DNA from: an uncultured Desulfobacter sp.
GTDB taxonomy: Bacteria > Desulfobacterota > Desulfobacteria > Desulfobacterales > Desulfobacteraceae
Reading direction: 5' to 3'
Assembly (NCBI RefSeq): GCF_963666675.1
Contig: NZ_OY762929.1
Span: forward strand, 1,054,001 to 1,118,000
DNA: 64,000 bases
A program made the position numbers and the translations under genes. The notes under the pieces were generated by a model, which saw nothing but the letters and a program-made list of their open reading frames with translations, did not search any database and was not told the DNA's origin. Positions 41,517 through 51,161 of the stretch are shown here, piece by piece (the first letter of the stretch is position 1; each line of letters opens with the position of its first letter).

Positions 41517-42104
41517 TATAGATTACGCTTACAATGAAGATTGTAATTGGTGTATATTTTACACAGATTTGTGTATAAAAATCAATAATGTGAGTAGTTT
41601 TTTTCAGTCCGTTAAAAAAAATTTTAAAATCTGACCCAGCGTCCATCCTTGGAAACAATAACCTAAAAACTTTTTTGGAATAAAAATCAAACAGAAAACT
41701 AAACAAAAACGGCTTTACAAAAACGGTGAATTGGCATATCTGTTGCGTGAGCATTAGCCTGCATGGTGAATCCTGCAGGCTTTGTGATTTTTTAGATGAA
41801 TCTAATTTGGGGGCATGATACGCATGTAACCAAAGCGGCGGAGCTATATCTACCCGTTGATTCAAACCATATCTCTTGATGTAAAATCTACCGATTCCGG
41901 AAGCAGAACTCCTGTTGAAATGCTCTTTAGAATTCTATAGTTAGATGAAAAATTGTCTGACTATGGACCTTACCCCCGCCCCCACCCAATAATTTATATG
42001 AAACATGCCGAACCAGGCGCTGTACAGTTGGCCAAAGCCAAGCCGCTGTAAGTTCCGTGGTTTTACGAACGAGAATCCAGGGGTTGACTTAAAGTCTCCC
42101 GCGC
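41517..42104. other. Intergenic region between repeat A copy 7 and repeat B
   Basis: A+T-rich with several stop-laden frames. Part of the minus strand (about 41950-42110) reads as GDFKSTPGFSFVKPRNLQRLGFGQ and looks like the end of an old gene, but I cannot name it. No supported gene. Confidence 0.45.
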
Positions 42105-42304
42105 GCCATATAGAGAATAACTTCAGTGCGCAGCACTGAAACTCTGTGCTCTCTTTGTCCTCTGTGGTTAAATTAAAGAGAGTGGGCGAAGCCCACGATT
42201 TACCAAACACTGATCAACCACAGAGAAAATGAAAAAAACAATTCTTTGTATTAAAACCACAGAGCGCACAGAGGTTTGGCTCCCGCCAACCTGCACAGAG
42301 AGAT
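42105..42304. repeat. Repeat B copy 1, upstream of gmd
   Basis: Modules in order: TTCAGTGCGCAGCACTGAA hairpin (42122-42140), CTCTGTGCTCTCT...CTCTGTGGTTAA, GTGGGCGAAGCCCAC hairpin (42182-42196), then AACCACAGAG units and GTTTGGCTCCCGCCAACCTGC. Similar units lie before rpn, wecB and the nucleotide-sugar dehydrogenase gene. Confidence 0.85.
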
Positions 42305-42344
42305 CCAGGTTGAACATTCAAATATTTCAGGTTAAAAATTAAGA

Positions 42345-43430
42345 ATGAAAAAAGCACTCATCACCGGTATCACCGGCCAGGACGGCGCCTATCTTGCGCA
42401 GTTCCTCATTGGCAAAGGGTATGAAGTCCATGGCATCAAACGCCGTGCCTCTTTATTTAACACCGATCGTATCGATCACCTCTACGAAGATCCCCATGCG
42501 GATAACCGTAAACTGATCCTGCATTACGGCGATCTCACCGATGCGTCCAATCTCATCCGCATCCTCCAGCAGGTCCGGCCGGACGAAGTATACAACCTGG
42601 CCGCCCAAAGCCATGTCCAGGTCTCATTTGAATCGCCTGAATACACGGCCGACGCAGACGCCCTGGGTACAATGCGCCTGCTTGAAGGCATCCGGCTTCT
42701 GGGACTGGAAAATAAAACCCGGTTTTACCAGGCCTCCACGTCGGAGCTGTTCGGCAAAGTCCAGGAAGTGCCCCAGACGGAAAAAACACCCTTTTATCCC
42801 AGATCACCCTACGCCTGTGCCAAGCTCTACGCCTACTGGATCACGGTGAACTACAGGGAAGCCTACAACATATACGCCTGCAACGGCATCCTTTTTAACC
42901 ATGAATCCCCCATCCGCGGGGAAACCTTTGTGACCCGTAAAATTACCCGGGCCCTGTGCCGGATCCATTTGGGCATGCAGGACTGCCTTTACCTGGGCAA
43001 CATGAACGCCCTCAGGGACTGGGGCCATGCCAAGGATTACGTTGAAATGCAATGGCTGATGCTCCAGCAGGAGAGCCCTGACGATTATGTCATTGCCACA
43101 GGAGAGCAGCACTCGGTCCGGGAGTTTGTGGAACTGTCCGCCAGGGAACTGGGCATGGCCATCGAGTGGCAGGGAGAAGGTGTCGATGAAAAGGGCATCA
43201 ACCCGGCCAATGGTAAAACCATCGTGGCCGTAGATCCCAGGTACTTTCGACCCACGGAAGTGGAAACCCTTCTGGGTGACCCCGCCAAGGCCAAACAGAA
43301 TCTGGGCTGGGAACCGAAAATCAGCTTCAATGAACTGGTCCGGGAAATGACCCAGACGGACCTTGAGGACGCCAAAAAAGATGAACTTTGCCGGAGAGCA
43401 GGGTTCCAGGTGCATAACTACAATGAATAA
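42345..43430 (+). CDS. gmd: GDP-mannose 4,6-dehydratase
   Basis: A 361-residue extended SDR enzyme. The NAD(P) loop is GITGQDGAYLA (residues 6-16), the Ser/Thr-Tyr-Lys site includes STSELFGK and YACAKLYAYW, and FNHESPIRGETFVTRKI is diagnostic of Gmd. It converts GDP-D-mannose to GDP-4-keto-6-deoxymannose, the first step to GDP-L-fucose. The stop overlaps fcl by eight bases. The leader comes from repeat B and has no clear Shine-Dalgarno. It opens the surface-polysaccharide cluster. Confidence 0.96.
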   Translation: MKKALITGITGQDGAYLAQFLIGKGYEVHGIKRRASLFNTDRIDHLYEDPHADNRKLILHYGDLTDASNLIRILQQVRPDEVYNLAAQSHVQVSFESPEYTADADALGTMRLLEGIRLLGLENKTRFYQASTSELFGKVQEVPQTEKTPFYPRSPYACAKLYAYWITVNYREAYNIYACNGILFNHESPIRGETFVTRKITRALCRIHLGMQDCLYLGNMNALRDWGHAKDYVEMQWLMLQQESPDDYVIATGEQHSVREFVELSARELGMAIEWQGEGVDEKGINPANGKTIVAVDPRYFRPTEVETLLGDPAKAKQNLGWEPKISFNELVREMTQTDLEDAKKDELCRRAGFQVHNYNE

Positions 43431-44433
43431 ATCTGATACAATACTTGTTGCAGGTGCCTCGGGCATGGTGGGGTCGGCCATCGTGCGGAATCTTGTTGAA
43501 AAAGGCTTTACCAATCTTATCGGCACATATCACTCTTCAATCCTTGAAGAACAAAAAAATATGCCGATCCGACACCTGAACGTCGATTTGACGGACCAAG
43601 CCGCTGTGAATGAACTGTTTGGCACACAAAAACCCGCCCATGTGTTCCTGGCCGCTGCCCGGGTCGGCGGCATCCATGCCAACAACACATACCCGGCCCA
43701 ATTCATCCATGACAACCTGGCCATCCAGACCCATGTGATACATTCGGCCTATGTCCACAACGTTAAAAGACTGCTCTTTCTGGGCTCTTCATGCATTTAC
43801 CCTAAAAAAGCGCCCCAGCCCATGCGAGAGGAACATCTGCTCACTGGAACGCTGGAACCCACCAATGAACCCTATGCCATTGCTAAAATCACCGGTATCA
43901 AGATGTGCGAAGCTTACAACCGGCAATACGGCACCCGGTTCATGGCGGTCATGCCCACCAACCTCTACGGCCCAAACGACAATTTTGATCTTGAAACCTC
44001 CCATGTGCTGCCGGCACTGATCCGCAAGTTCCACGAAGCCAAACAGGCCGGTGCACCGGCGGTAACTGTCTGGGGGACAGGTGCACCCATGCGCGAGTTC
44101 CTGCATGTGGACGACATGGCCGATGCGTCAGTCGCCGTCATGTCTTTGCCGGACAATACCGTTGACCGGCAGCTCGTCAATTACCCCTCCCCCTGCTTTG
44201 TCAATGTGGGAACCGGAATCGACTGCACCATCAAAGAGCTTGCCCAGACCATAAAAAAAGAGGTGGGATTCCAAGGCAACCTGGTGTTTGATTCCTCCAA
44301 ACCCGACGGTACCCCCAGAAAACTTCTGGATGTATCACGCCTCAACGACCTCGGCTGGTCGGCGTCCATCCCCCTTGACACGGGCATCCGGTCAACCTAT
44401 GACTGGTTTATGAATCAAAATAACCAACAATGA
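43423..44433 (+). CDS. fcl: GDP-L-fucose synthase
   Basis: A 336-residue SDR epimerase-reductase with VAGASGMVGSAIV at the N-terminus, GSSCIYPKKAPQPM and the YAIAK active-site motif. It turns the Gmd product into GDP-L-fucose using NADPH. A longer frame reaches back into gmd, but ATG 43423 is at the family N-terminus and overlaps the gmd stop (coupled translation). Its last codons (NNQQ, stop) run into a 40-bp duplicate of the 3' end of the nearby rpn gene, so the extreme C-terminus may be secondary. Confidence 0.95.
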   Translation: MNKSDTILVAGASGMVGSAIVRNLVEKGFTNLIGTYHSSILEEQKNMPIRHLNVDLTDQAAVNELFGTQKPAHVFLAAARVGGIHANNTYPAQFIHDNLAIQTHVIHSAYVHNVKRLLFLGSSCIYPKKAPQPMREEHLLTGTLEPTNEPYAIAKITGIKMCEAYNRQYGTRFMAVMPTNLYGPNDNFDLETSHVLPALIRKFHEAKQAGAPAVTVWGTGAPMREFLHVDDMADASVAVMSLPDNTVDRQLVNYPSPCFVNVGTGIDCTIKELAQTIKKEVGFQGNLVFDSSKPDGTPRKLLDVSRLNDLGWSASIPLDTGIRSTYDWFMNQNNQQ

Positions 44434-44671
44434 AAAAGTCGACATCCCCTTGCACCTTCTGGAAAAGATACTCACCACGCCGTACCGAATATAAATTCAG
44501 TGCGCAGCACTGAAACTCTGTGCTCTCTGTGGTTAAACTAAACAGAGTGGGCAAAGCCCACGATCAACCAACCCCGGAAGAAATGTAAAAAATGCCCAAT
44601 CCCTACAGGATTTCTTATTTTAAAACCACAGAGAGCACAGAGGTTTGGCTCCCGCCAAACTACACAGAGGC
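44424..44671. repeat. Duplicated rpn 3' end followed by repeat B copy 2
   Basis: CCAACAATGAAAAAGTCGAC and the next 25 bases (44424-44465) repeat, with few changes, the end of the rpn coding sequence at 45567-45608. Repeat B copy 2 (44478-44671) follows with the same modules as copy 1, including GTGGGCAAAGCCCAC and the CACAGAG arms. The fcl stop codon lies inside the duplicate. Confidence 0.8.
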
Positions 44672-44691
44672 GGCCGAACCCCATAAGCTAA

Positions 44692-45618
44692 ATGATAAAC
44701 CACGACCATAATTTTAAAAACTTATTCCAAGATTTTCCCAAAGAAACGCTCCGGTGGTTATTCCCCGGTGCGGAACAGAATTGGGGCAAGATCATTTCCA
44801 TTGATTTCACACGCCAAGAGCCTAAAAAACACCACCTTGCAGACGCAGGCCTGGTCCTGGATCTGCCCATGTTGTTTCACTTTGAAAATCAAAAACTGCT
44901 GTTATGGCTGGTGGAATTCCAGGAAGACAAATCCGGATTTTCAATATATAAACTGCTCCGGTATACCACTGATATGATGGAGGCCCATCCAGATGCACTG
45001 GTCGTACCCACAGTATTGTTTACCGACAGAAAAAAATGGCGCAAATCAGTGCCCCTTGATCTGCACACACAAATCAATGAGCGGGTGTTTCTTCATTTTG
45101 AATATGTGTTCCACAAGTTGTTTGACTTGAACGCCAGGGATTATTACAATTTGGATAATCCGGTGGTAAAGATTCTTTTGCCCAAGATGAATTATGCAAA
45201 GGAAGAGCGAATTGAGGTTATCCACCAGGCATACAAAGGACTATTCCAATTGGCCACCAGAGGCCTTTTTGATAAGTATGTGGATTTTATTGATGTGTAT
45301 TCAGAAATAAGCGATGAAGAGCAGCAACAGCTTTATGAAACCATCATTCAGAACAAGGAGACGGCAATGTTATCGAAGTACATAAGAGAAAAAGGGCGCC
45401 AGGAGGGGCGGAAAGAAGGACGTCAGGAAGGTCGCCAGGAAGGCCGCCAGGAAGGAATTTATACCTCCTATTTTAAAATCATCCAAAGCATGAAAAAAAA
45501 CAACATGTCGGAAGAGGATATTGCCAAACTGATCAACCTTGAACTTGGCATAGTCCACAAGATAGCCAACAATGAAAAGGTCAACATCCCCTTGCACCTT
45601 CTGGAAGAGAACAGTTAA
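44692..45618 (+). CDS. Rpn-type PD-(D/E)XK nuclease (transposase_31-like)
   Basis: A 308-residue protein of the recombination-promoting nuclease / PD-(D/E)XK transposase-like family. The nuclease core is in residues about 40-85 (ADAGLVLDLP, then LLWLVEFQEDKSGF with the Glu-x-Gln/Lys pattern). A low-complexity segment near 234-257 holds five GRQEG/GRKEG units encoded by 12-15-bp tandem repeats, as in this family. Rpn proteins cut DNA and promote RecA-independent recombination; they are not classical transposases. It sits inside the polysaccharide cluster between two repeat B copies and two copies of its own 3' end. Confidence 0.82.
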   Translation: MINHDHNFKNLFQDFPKETLRWLFPGAEQNWGKIISIDFTRQEPKKHHLADAGLVLDLPMLFHFENQKLLLWLVEFQEDKSGFSIYKLLRYTTDMMEAHPDALVVPTVLFTDRKKWRKSVPLDLHTQINERVFLHFEYVFHKLFDLNARDYYNLDNPVVKILLPKMNYAKEERIEVIHQAYKGLFQLATRGLFDKYVDFIDVYSEISDEEQQQLYETIIQNKETAMLSKYIREKGRQEGRKEGRQEGRQEGRQEGIYTSYFKIIQSMKKNNMSEEDIAKLINLELGIVHKIANNEKVNIPLHLLEENS

Positions 45619-45750
45619 CAGCGCTTCATTCCGTACGCCATATCGAATATAACTTCAGTGCGCAGCACGGAAACTCTGTGCTCTCTGTGTCCTCTGTGGT
45701 TAAATTAAAGAGAGTGGGCGAAGCCCACGATCAATCCTCCACAGAAAATG
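45567..45750. repeat. rpn 3' end and repeat B copy 3
   Basis: The right member of the direct repeat (45567-45608, end of the rpn coding sequence) leads into repeat B copy 3 (45636-45750) with CAGTGCGCAGCACGG, the CTCTGTG arm and GTGGGCGAAGCCCAC. It corresponds to 44424-44563 on the left of rpn. Confidence 0.8.
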
Positions 45751-45785
45751 AAAAAAATTAAAATGCCTGCAAACGGATAAAATTT

Positions 45786-46871
45786 ATGAAAAAAATCATG
45801 CTCATCGCCGGAGCCCGGCCCAATTTCATGAAGATAGCGCCCATGGCCCGGGCCTTTGACCGCTGCCCCGATAAGATAGAATACAAAATCGTTCATACCG
45901 GCCAGCACTATGACACCAATATGAGCGATGTCTTTTTCCAGGAACTGGGCATCCGGACCCCGGACTACCATTTAGGGGCCGGCGGCGGGTCCCACGCCAC
46001 CCAGACCGCAAAAATAATGACAGGATTTGAGGGCATCTGTATGAAGGACCGGCCCGACCTTGTGGTGGTTGTGGGCGATGTCAACTCTACCCTGGCCTGT
46101 TCTATTGTTGCCAAAAAACTGTGTATCGAAGTCGCCCACGTGGAAGCGGGACTGCGCTCCTTTGACCTGGCCATGCCCGAAGAGATCAACCGCATGGTCA
46201 CCGATGCCATCTCGGACCTCTTCTTTGTCACCGAAGAGCAGGGCATGGAAAATCTGCTGAAAGAGGGAAAACCCCGGGATAGAATTCACTTTGTCGGCCA
46301 TGTCATGATCGACAACCTTTACTTCCAGCTGGAAAAGCTCAATGCCATGGACACCGCCGGGTTCCCAACCGCCGCCTTTAAACAGGCCCACAATGAATAC
46401 GGCGTGGTCACGTTGCATCGCCCCTCAAACGTGGATACCCAGGAAACACTTGAAGCGATTTTCAGTACGCTGAACAAAATTTCAGAGCGGCTGCCCCTGA
46501 TTTTTCCCATTCACCCCAGAACCCGGAAAAACATGGAAACGTTCGGCATCACCCCGGGCAGCCAGATTAAACTGACGGCCCCCCTCTCTTACATGGAGTT
46601 TTTAAACCTCTGGAGGGACAGCCGGATGGCCTTGACAGATTCCGGCGGCCTCCAGGAAGAGACCACCGCCCTGGGCATTCCCTGCCTGACCATCCGGGAG
46701 AACACCGAGCGCCCCATCACCGTCACCCAGGGCACCAACGAACTGATGGGCACCTCCCCTGAAAAGATTCTGGCCGCCTTTGACCGGATCATGAACAACG
46801 ACTGGAAAACAGGCCAAAAACCCAAATTCTGGGACGGTCAAGCCGCAGAACGAATTACGGCATTGCTCTAA
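45786..46871 (+). CDS. wecB: UDP-N-acetylglucosamine 2-epimerase (non-hydrolysing)
   Basis: A 361-residue WecB-type epimerase: IAGARPNFMKIAP at the start, HVEAGLRSFDLAMPEE with the catalytic-loop residues, HPRTRKN and the nucleotide-binding DSGGLQEETTALGIPCL. It interconverts UDP-GlcNAc and UDP-ManNAc. With the 6-dehydrogenase gene next door it could supply UDP-ManNAcA. Both flanks are repeat B, and the ribosome site is weak. Confidence 0.94.
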   Translation: MKKIMLIAGARPNFMKIAPMARAFDRCPDKIEYKIVHTGQHYDTNMSDVFFQELGIRTPDYHLGAGGGSHATQTAKIMTGFEGICMKDRPDLVVVVGDVNSTLACSIVAKKLCIEVAHVEAGLRSFDLAMPEEINRMVTDAISDLFFVTEEQGMENLLKEGKPRDRIHFVGHVMIDNLYFQLEKLNAMDTAGFPTAAFKQAHNEYGVVTLHRPSNVDTQETLEAIFSTLNKISERLPLIFPIHPRTRKNMETFGITPGSQIKLTAPLSYMEFLNLWRDSRMALTDSGGLQEETTALGIPCLTIRENTERPITVTQGTNELMGTSPEKILAAFDRIMNNDWKTGQKPKFWDGQAAERITALL

Positions 46872-46880
46872 GAATTCATA

Positions 46881-46956
46881 ATTTCAGTGCCCGGCACTGA
46901 ACCTCTGTGCTCTCTGTGTCCTCGGTGGTTAAATTAAAAGAGTGGGCGAAGCCCAC
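46881..46956. repeat. Repeat B copy 4
   Basis: TTCAGTGCCCGGCACTGAA hairpin, CTCTGTGCTCTCTGTG arm and GTGGGCGAAGCCCAC hairpin, shorter than the other copies. It lies between wecB and the dehydrogenase gene. The first hairpin differs from the other copies by compensated changes (CGCAG to CCCGG), which preserves pairing. Confidence 0.8.
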
Positions 46957-47077
46957 GTTGCCCCTACCTCGAAAAAAACAATAATCCCAAAAGGTTTATT
47001 ATCAAAACCATTTATCAACTCCTCGTAAAAAAAATTAAGGGTACATCTACCTGGTACCTAAAATAGAAAACATAGTA

Positions 47078-48379
47078 ATGGAATCCAAATTGAAAACAGA
47101 CACAACAATCGCCGTAGTAGGCCTGGGATACGTAGGCCTCCCCCTGGCCGTACATTTCGGCGCAAAATATAAAACCATCGGTTTTGACCTGAAACAATCC
47201 ATCGTAGACAACAGCCTGGCCCATAAAGACCCCACCGGTGAAGTCGCCACCGAGGAGTTTCAACAGGCAACCTATTTTACCCCGACAACAGATCCAAAAC
47301 TCATGTCAGATGCCGACATCATCGTGGTGGCCGTACCCACCCCCATAGACAAGGCAAGACGCCCTGACCTATTCCCTGTGGAAAGCGCATCCCGCACCGT
47401 GGGCCAGGTCATGAAAAAAGGCTGCATCGTAGTATTTGAATCCACCGTCTATCCCGGTGTGACCGAAGATATCTGCGTACCCATCCTTGAAAAAGAGTCC
47501 GGCCTGACCTGGAAAAAAGATTTCCACGTGGGCTACTCCCCGGAACGGATCAACCCCGGCGACAAAGAACACACCCTGACTAAAATTGTCAAGGTCGTCT
47601 CCGGAGATGACGCCGCCACCCTTGAAACGGTAGCGGCCCTGTACGAATCCATTATCGAAGCCGGTGTTCACAGAACCCAAACCATTAAAGAAGCAGAGGC
47701 CGCCAAAGTCATTGAAAATACCCAAAGGGACCTGAATATTGCCCTGATGAATGAATTGGCCCTGATTTTCGACCGCCTTGGCATAGACACCAAGAACGTT
47801 CTGGACGCCGCAGGCTCCAAATGGAATTTTTTGAAATTTTTCCCCGGCCTGGTGGGCGGCCACTGCATTGGCGTAGACCCGTATTATTTGACCTACAAAG
47901 CCCAGTACGAAGGCTACCATCCAGAAGTGATTTTGGCCGGGCGAAGAATAAATGATAACATGGGCAAATTTGTGGTGGAAAAAACCATCAAATTGATGAT
48001 TGAATCTTCACAGCCTATCAAAGGCACCAAGGTCGGCGTTTTAGGGCTTACATTTAAAGAAGACTGTCCGGATTTACGAAATACCCGGGTGGTGGATATT
48101 ATCCGTGAACTTGAGTCGTACGGATGCGAAGTCCTGGTTCATGATCCCATGGCAGATCCTACAGAAGCCCAACAATATTACAATGTAAAATTAAGTCCTT
48201 GGGAGGATCTACAGGATTTAGGAGCCCTAATCTTATCTGTGCCCCATTGCTGGTACAAAGAACAGCCCCTTGATTCTTTTACAGGTAAACTGAATTTTAA
48301 AGGATGTCTCATAGATGTTAAGTCTATGCTGGATATCAATGAGGTAAAAAAAGAGGGTGTCAAATTTTGGAGGCTTTAA
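47078..48379 (+). CDS. UDP-N-acetylhexosamine 6-dehydrogenase, TviB/WbpO type
   Basis: A 433-residue nucleotide-sugar dehydrogenase. AVVGLGYVGLPLAVHFG binds NAD, VAVPTPID and FESTVYPGVTED follow, and the catalytic cysteine is in GLVGGHCIGVDPYYLT. The style, especially KVIENTQRDLNIALMNELA, is nearer TviB/VipA/WbpO (UDP-GlcNAc or UDP-GalNAc to the uronate) than to E. coli WecC. With wecB upstream, the product could be UDP-ManNAcA, or UDP-GlcNAcA/GalNAcA. It is the last G+C-normal gene of the cluster before the IS element. Confidence 0.9.
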   Translation: MESKLKTDTTIAVVGLGYVGLPLAVHFGAKYKTIGFDLKQSIVDNSLAHKDPTGEVATEEFQQATYFTPTTDPKLMSDADIIVVAVPTPIDKARRPDLFPVESASRTVGQVMKKGCIVVFESTVYPGVTEDICVPILEKESGLTWKKDFHVGYSPERINPGDKEHTLTKIVKVVSGDDAATLETVAALYESIIEAGVHRTQTIKEAEAAKVIENTQRDLNIALMNELALIFDRLGIDTKNVLDAAGSKWNFLKFFPGLVGGHCIGVDPYYLTYKAQYEGYHPEVILAGRRINDNMGKFVVEKTIKLMIESSQPIKGTKVGVLGLTFKEDCPDLRNTRVVDIIRELESYGCEVLVHDPMADPTEAQQYYNVKLSPWEDLQDLGALILSVPHCWYKEQPLDSFTGKLNFKGCLIDVKSMLDINEVKKEGVKFWRL

Positions 48380-48538
48380 TGAGAATATGAAAAGAACAGG
48401 CAATCGTTAGTTAATTTCCTTTACGATTATTCGGACAAGGGCGCCCAAACTGATCCTTAATCTCATCGACTTCATTGATGCTTTTAAACTAACCTACTTG
48501 TTATTGGTTCTAAGATTAGTAGGCTTTTGCAACAATAT

Positions 48539-50052
48539 GTAATTGGGCGTATTCCCATTTTCCCGGTTTTACAAAGGCCTGTCTTTTAGAGCAGGACGCA
48601 TGATATCCCCTGTTTCGCTGGAATGGACATAAATGGATTGTGCTGATGAAGAAAGCTGAAGATTGTAATACGGTTGATGAAGTCCTTGCTTGCCTTAAAG
48701 AACAGAAAGAAGATCTGACCCGTTTGGTTCGTAACGCTAAAGAATTGGAACAAATGGGGCAGGAAATCCTTGAGTATACCAATCGGATAAGCGCCTTGCT
48801 TGTAAAAAAAAAATCCAGATCCAAGCCTCAGTAGATTCCTCTGAACAGGTGGACCAGGAAAAAGAAGTGATGTCCAGTTGGCCGGGGCGGATGAAAAGCG
48901 ACGGCCTTGAGACCGTTTGGATTCAGTTATGTACAGGTGGTTCGGTTGATATTCATGTGCGATACTACTATCGAAGATCCTGTGATCACCGCAATGGAAA
49001 AAAAATATAAAGGTGCATACGCTGGCTTAATACTTCTTGGAATCCATGATCGCTGTTCATCTGCTCTGGCTTCTATGGTGAGTTCTTTTCAAGAAGTTCG
49101 CCAAGTGCTTTGTGACCGTGGTTTGACTCTGGATATAAAGGTCATCCGTAAACTGACCTATCGATACGCAGAGTGGGCCCGAGCCGAGCAACAAGCGGGT
49201 CGAATCCCATTAAATGATGGAGACTTACTTGAAGGTCGGCGAGTCGTTATCAGCACTGATGGTGGACGCGCTCGGCTCAGAGAGAAGAAAAGGAGGCCAA
49301 AAAGATAGAACCCGATTTCGTAGTGCATGGCGAGAACCCAAGCTTTTGAGCATTTATGTAGTAAATGCCCAGGGAAAACAAGAAAAAAGCTTTTCACCAT
49401 TTATTGATGGCTGTTTCAACGGTCCGGATGGTGTATTCCATTTGTTAAAGGGGCACTTGACGCCCTTCATATTCAAGACTCCGACAAAATACTGTTTGTT
49501 GCAGATGGAGCACATTGGATTTGGAATCGAATCCCCGAACTGGTAAAAGCACTGGGTTTGGATTTTGAGCGAGTGTATGAGCTTTTTGATTTTTATCATG
49601 CCGTGGAGCATCTGGGTACAGTCGCAGGTTTAAAGAAGACCTGGTTATCCAAGGAACGTAAGCGCTAGGTATCGAAACAGCGAGGTCTTCTGCTGAAGGG
49701 AACGGCGGTTGAGATGGTGCAGGCCGTCCAGATGCTCTGTCGAGGCAGAAACAGTAGGGCTATCAAGACGGAACGGGATTATTTCGTGCGTAATGAAAAG
49801 CAACTTGATTTCTTAACTATAAAAACGTTGAATTTGCCTATTGGTAGCGTGCTATTGAAAGTTCAATTCGAAGAGTCGTGAATTTACGCCTTAAAGGCCC
49901 ATGCATTTTTTAGTATCGAGAGAATGCAGAAAAATGATTATGCTGCGATCATTTTATAAAGCAGGGCGTTGGGATTGTCTGAAACAGATGGCAAACACGC
50001 ACAATCCAATGCCAATTGCATAACCTGGAAAATGGGAATGCGCCCTGTAATT
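48539..50052 (+). mobile_element. Degenerate ISKra4-like insertion sequence
   Basis: Imperfect terminal inverted repeats bound it: GGGCGTATTCCCATTTTCC (about 48546-48564) on the left and the complement of GGGCGCATTCCCATTTTCC (50026-50044) on the right. Between them lie frame-broken pieces of one ISKra4-type transposase. It marks the border between the normal-G+C and A+T-rich halves of the polysaccharide cluster. Confidence 0.82.
48640..50010 (+). pseudogene. ISKra4-family transposase, several frameshifts
   Basis: Pieces in order: a 64-codon N-terminal frame (48640-48834); 48907-49308 with STDGGRARLREKKRRPKR; a shift to the frame holding WREPKLLSIYVVNAQGK (to 49546); then SDKILFVADGAHWIWNRIPEL and FERVYELFDFYHAVEHLG, ending at a stop at 49666; then GTAVEMVQAVQMLCRGRN; finally VVNLRLKGPCIF and MIMLRSFYKAGRWD. 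Conserved acidic and His motifs are present but split over at least four frame changes or stops, so it is inactive. Confidence 0.85.
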
Positions 50053-50501
50053 GAAAAATTGATCTGAAATATATTAATGATGTTTTATTTTTAGATTTTA
50101 AGTACTTATATTTAAAATGTTGAAGAAAAATCCATTTTTTGATATGATCTTTTTAATATTACCTTTCAAACAAGGACGATCAGAAAAATCCTAAGAAAAA
50201 ATAAGCAGATGATATTTGTAGGCTATAATCTATCTCATGGTAATGTTTCAGGAATAATCGATTTGAAAAATTGACCGAAACAAAGCGTTTGATAGTAAGC
50301 AAAGATAGATCGATCAATGAAAGCAGTGCGTTTATATCCCTAATTTAACCAGTATTCTTATCAAGAGGAGGAAGTCGGTTTGCCTCCGGAAAGAATTTTT
50401 GACTTCTCAGATTGATTTACTCGACTTCATAATCTGCATACTTGCCGGTATTATAATGTAATTAGTTGGGGGTGACTGTAGTGAAGAAAAGATAAATTTC
50501 A
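50053..50501. other. A+T-rich gap after the insertion sequence
   Basis: No supported gene. It should contain the promoter of the A+T-rich polysaccharide genes. I see no JUMPstart/ops element. Confidence 0.5.
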
Positions 50502-51083
50502 ATGTTACATATATTTAAGATCATAATTATTTTGCTGCTTTGTTTAACTGGATACCTTGGAGTTGTTTTTTATCTTAACATTAATGATAAACCGGCTGTA
50601 TCCGATGCTATAGTGTTGTTTGTAGGACCGGATTATGACAAACGGCTGCAAGAAGCCCATCAGCTTATGAAAGAAGGGTATGCGGACATTCTTATCGTAC
50701 CGGCATATCGACGAACGTTTGTTATGTCGGAAAGAAGTAACATGAAAAAAATTTATTCGAAACCACTTCAAGATATTCGAAAAAAGTATCCGAAATATTA
50801 CGAAAATACTCATATTGAACTCTTAGAAGCTCAGAGTTTGATTGAAAAAAATGGATTAAAGTCGGTCATAATGGTCAGTTCTCCAAACCATATGCGAAGA
50901 ATAAAGATTATTTCTACATTCGTTTTTGATTTGAGAGATTATAGTATTTGCTTCATTGGTAGCCGTTATTTAAAGAAAAGAAGCCTTCTGTCTATTTTTA
51001 ATTGGGTTAACATCAAGGATAGTTTTCGGGAAATGATAAAGATCTTCGGTTTTTTTGCATATCGATTAATGTTCAAGGTTTAA
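50502..51083 (+). CDS. YdcF/DUF218-family membrane-anchored protein
   Basis: A 193-residue protein with one N-terminal membrane helix (IFKIIIILLLCLTGYLGVVF) and a YdcF-type Rossmann-like domain: DAIVLFVGPDYDKRLQEAHQLM, then AQSLIEKNGLKSVIMVSSPNHMRR. ElyC/SanA/YdcF proteins are tied to envelope polysaccharide synthesis, and some bind SAM. It is a short version and starts the A+T-rich block. The Shine-Dalgarno is weak. Confidence 0.75.
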   Translation: MLHIFKIIIILLLCLTGYLGVVFYLNINDKPAVSDAIVLFVGPDYDKRLQEAHQLMKEGYADILIVPAYRRTFVMSERSNMKKIYSKPLQDIRKKYPKYYENTHIELLEAQSLIEKNGLKSVIMVSSPNHMRRIKIISTFVFDLRDYSICFIGSRYLKKRSLLSIFNWVNIKDSFREMIKIFGFFAYRLMFKV

Positions 51084-51161
51084 GTATGGAAATAAACCTC
51101 GGATATTATTTTTATGGTGTAAACGAATGAGTCGTGAAAAGATTTCAAAATCAGGAAAAGT

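Noticed and set aside
41941..42210. Minus-strand 89-codon frame before gmd
   Set aside because: Half of it is repeat B and the rest has no recognised domain or ribosome site. At most it is the remnant of an old gene.
44500..44671. tRNA or small structured RNA gene
   Set aside because: The hairpins belong to the B repeat family and do not form a cloverleaf.
45391..45465. CRISPR-like short tandem repeat
   Set aside because: The 12-15-bp tandem units encode GRQEG repeats in frame within the rpn gene. There are no spacers.
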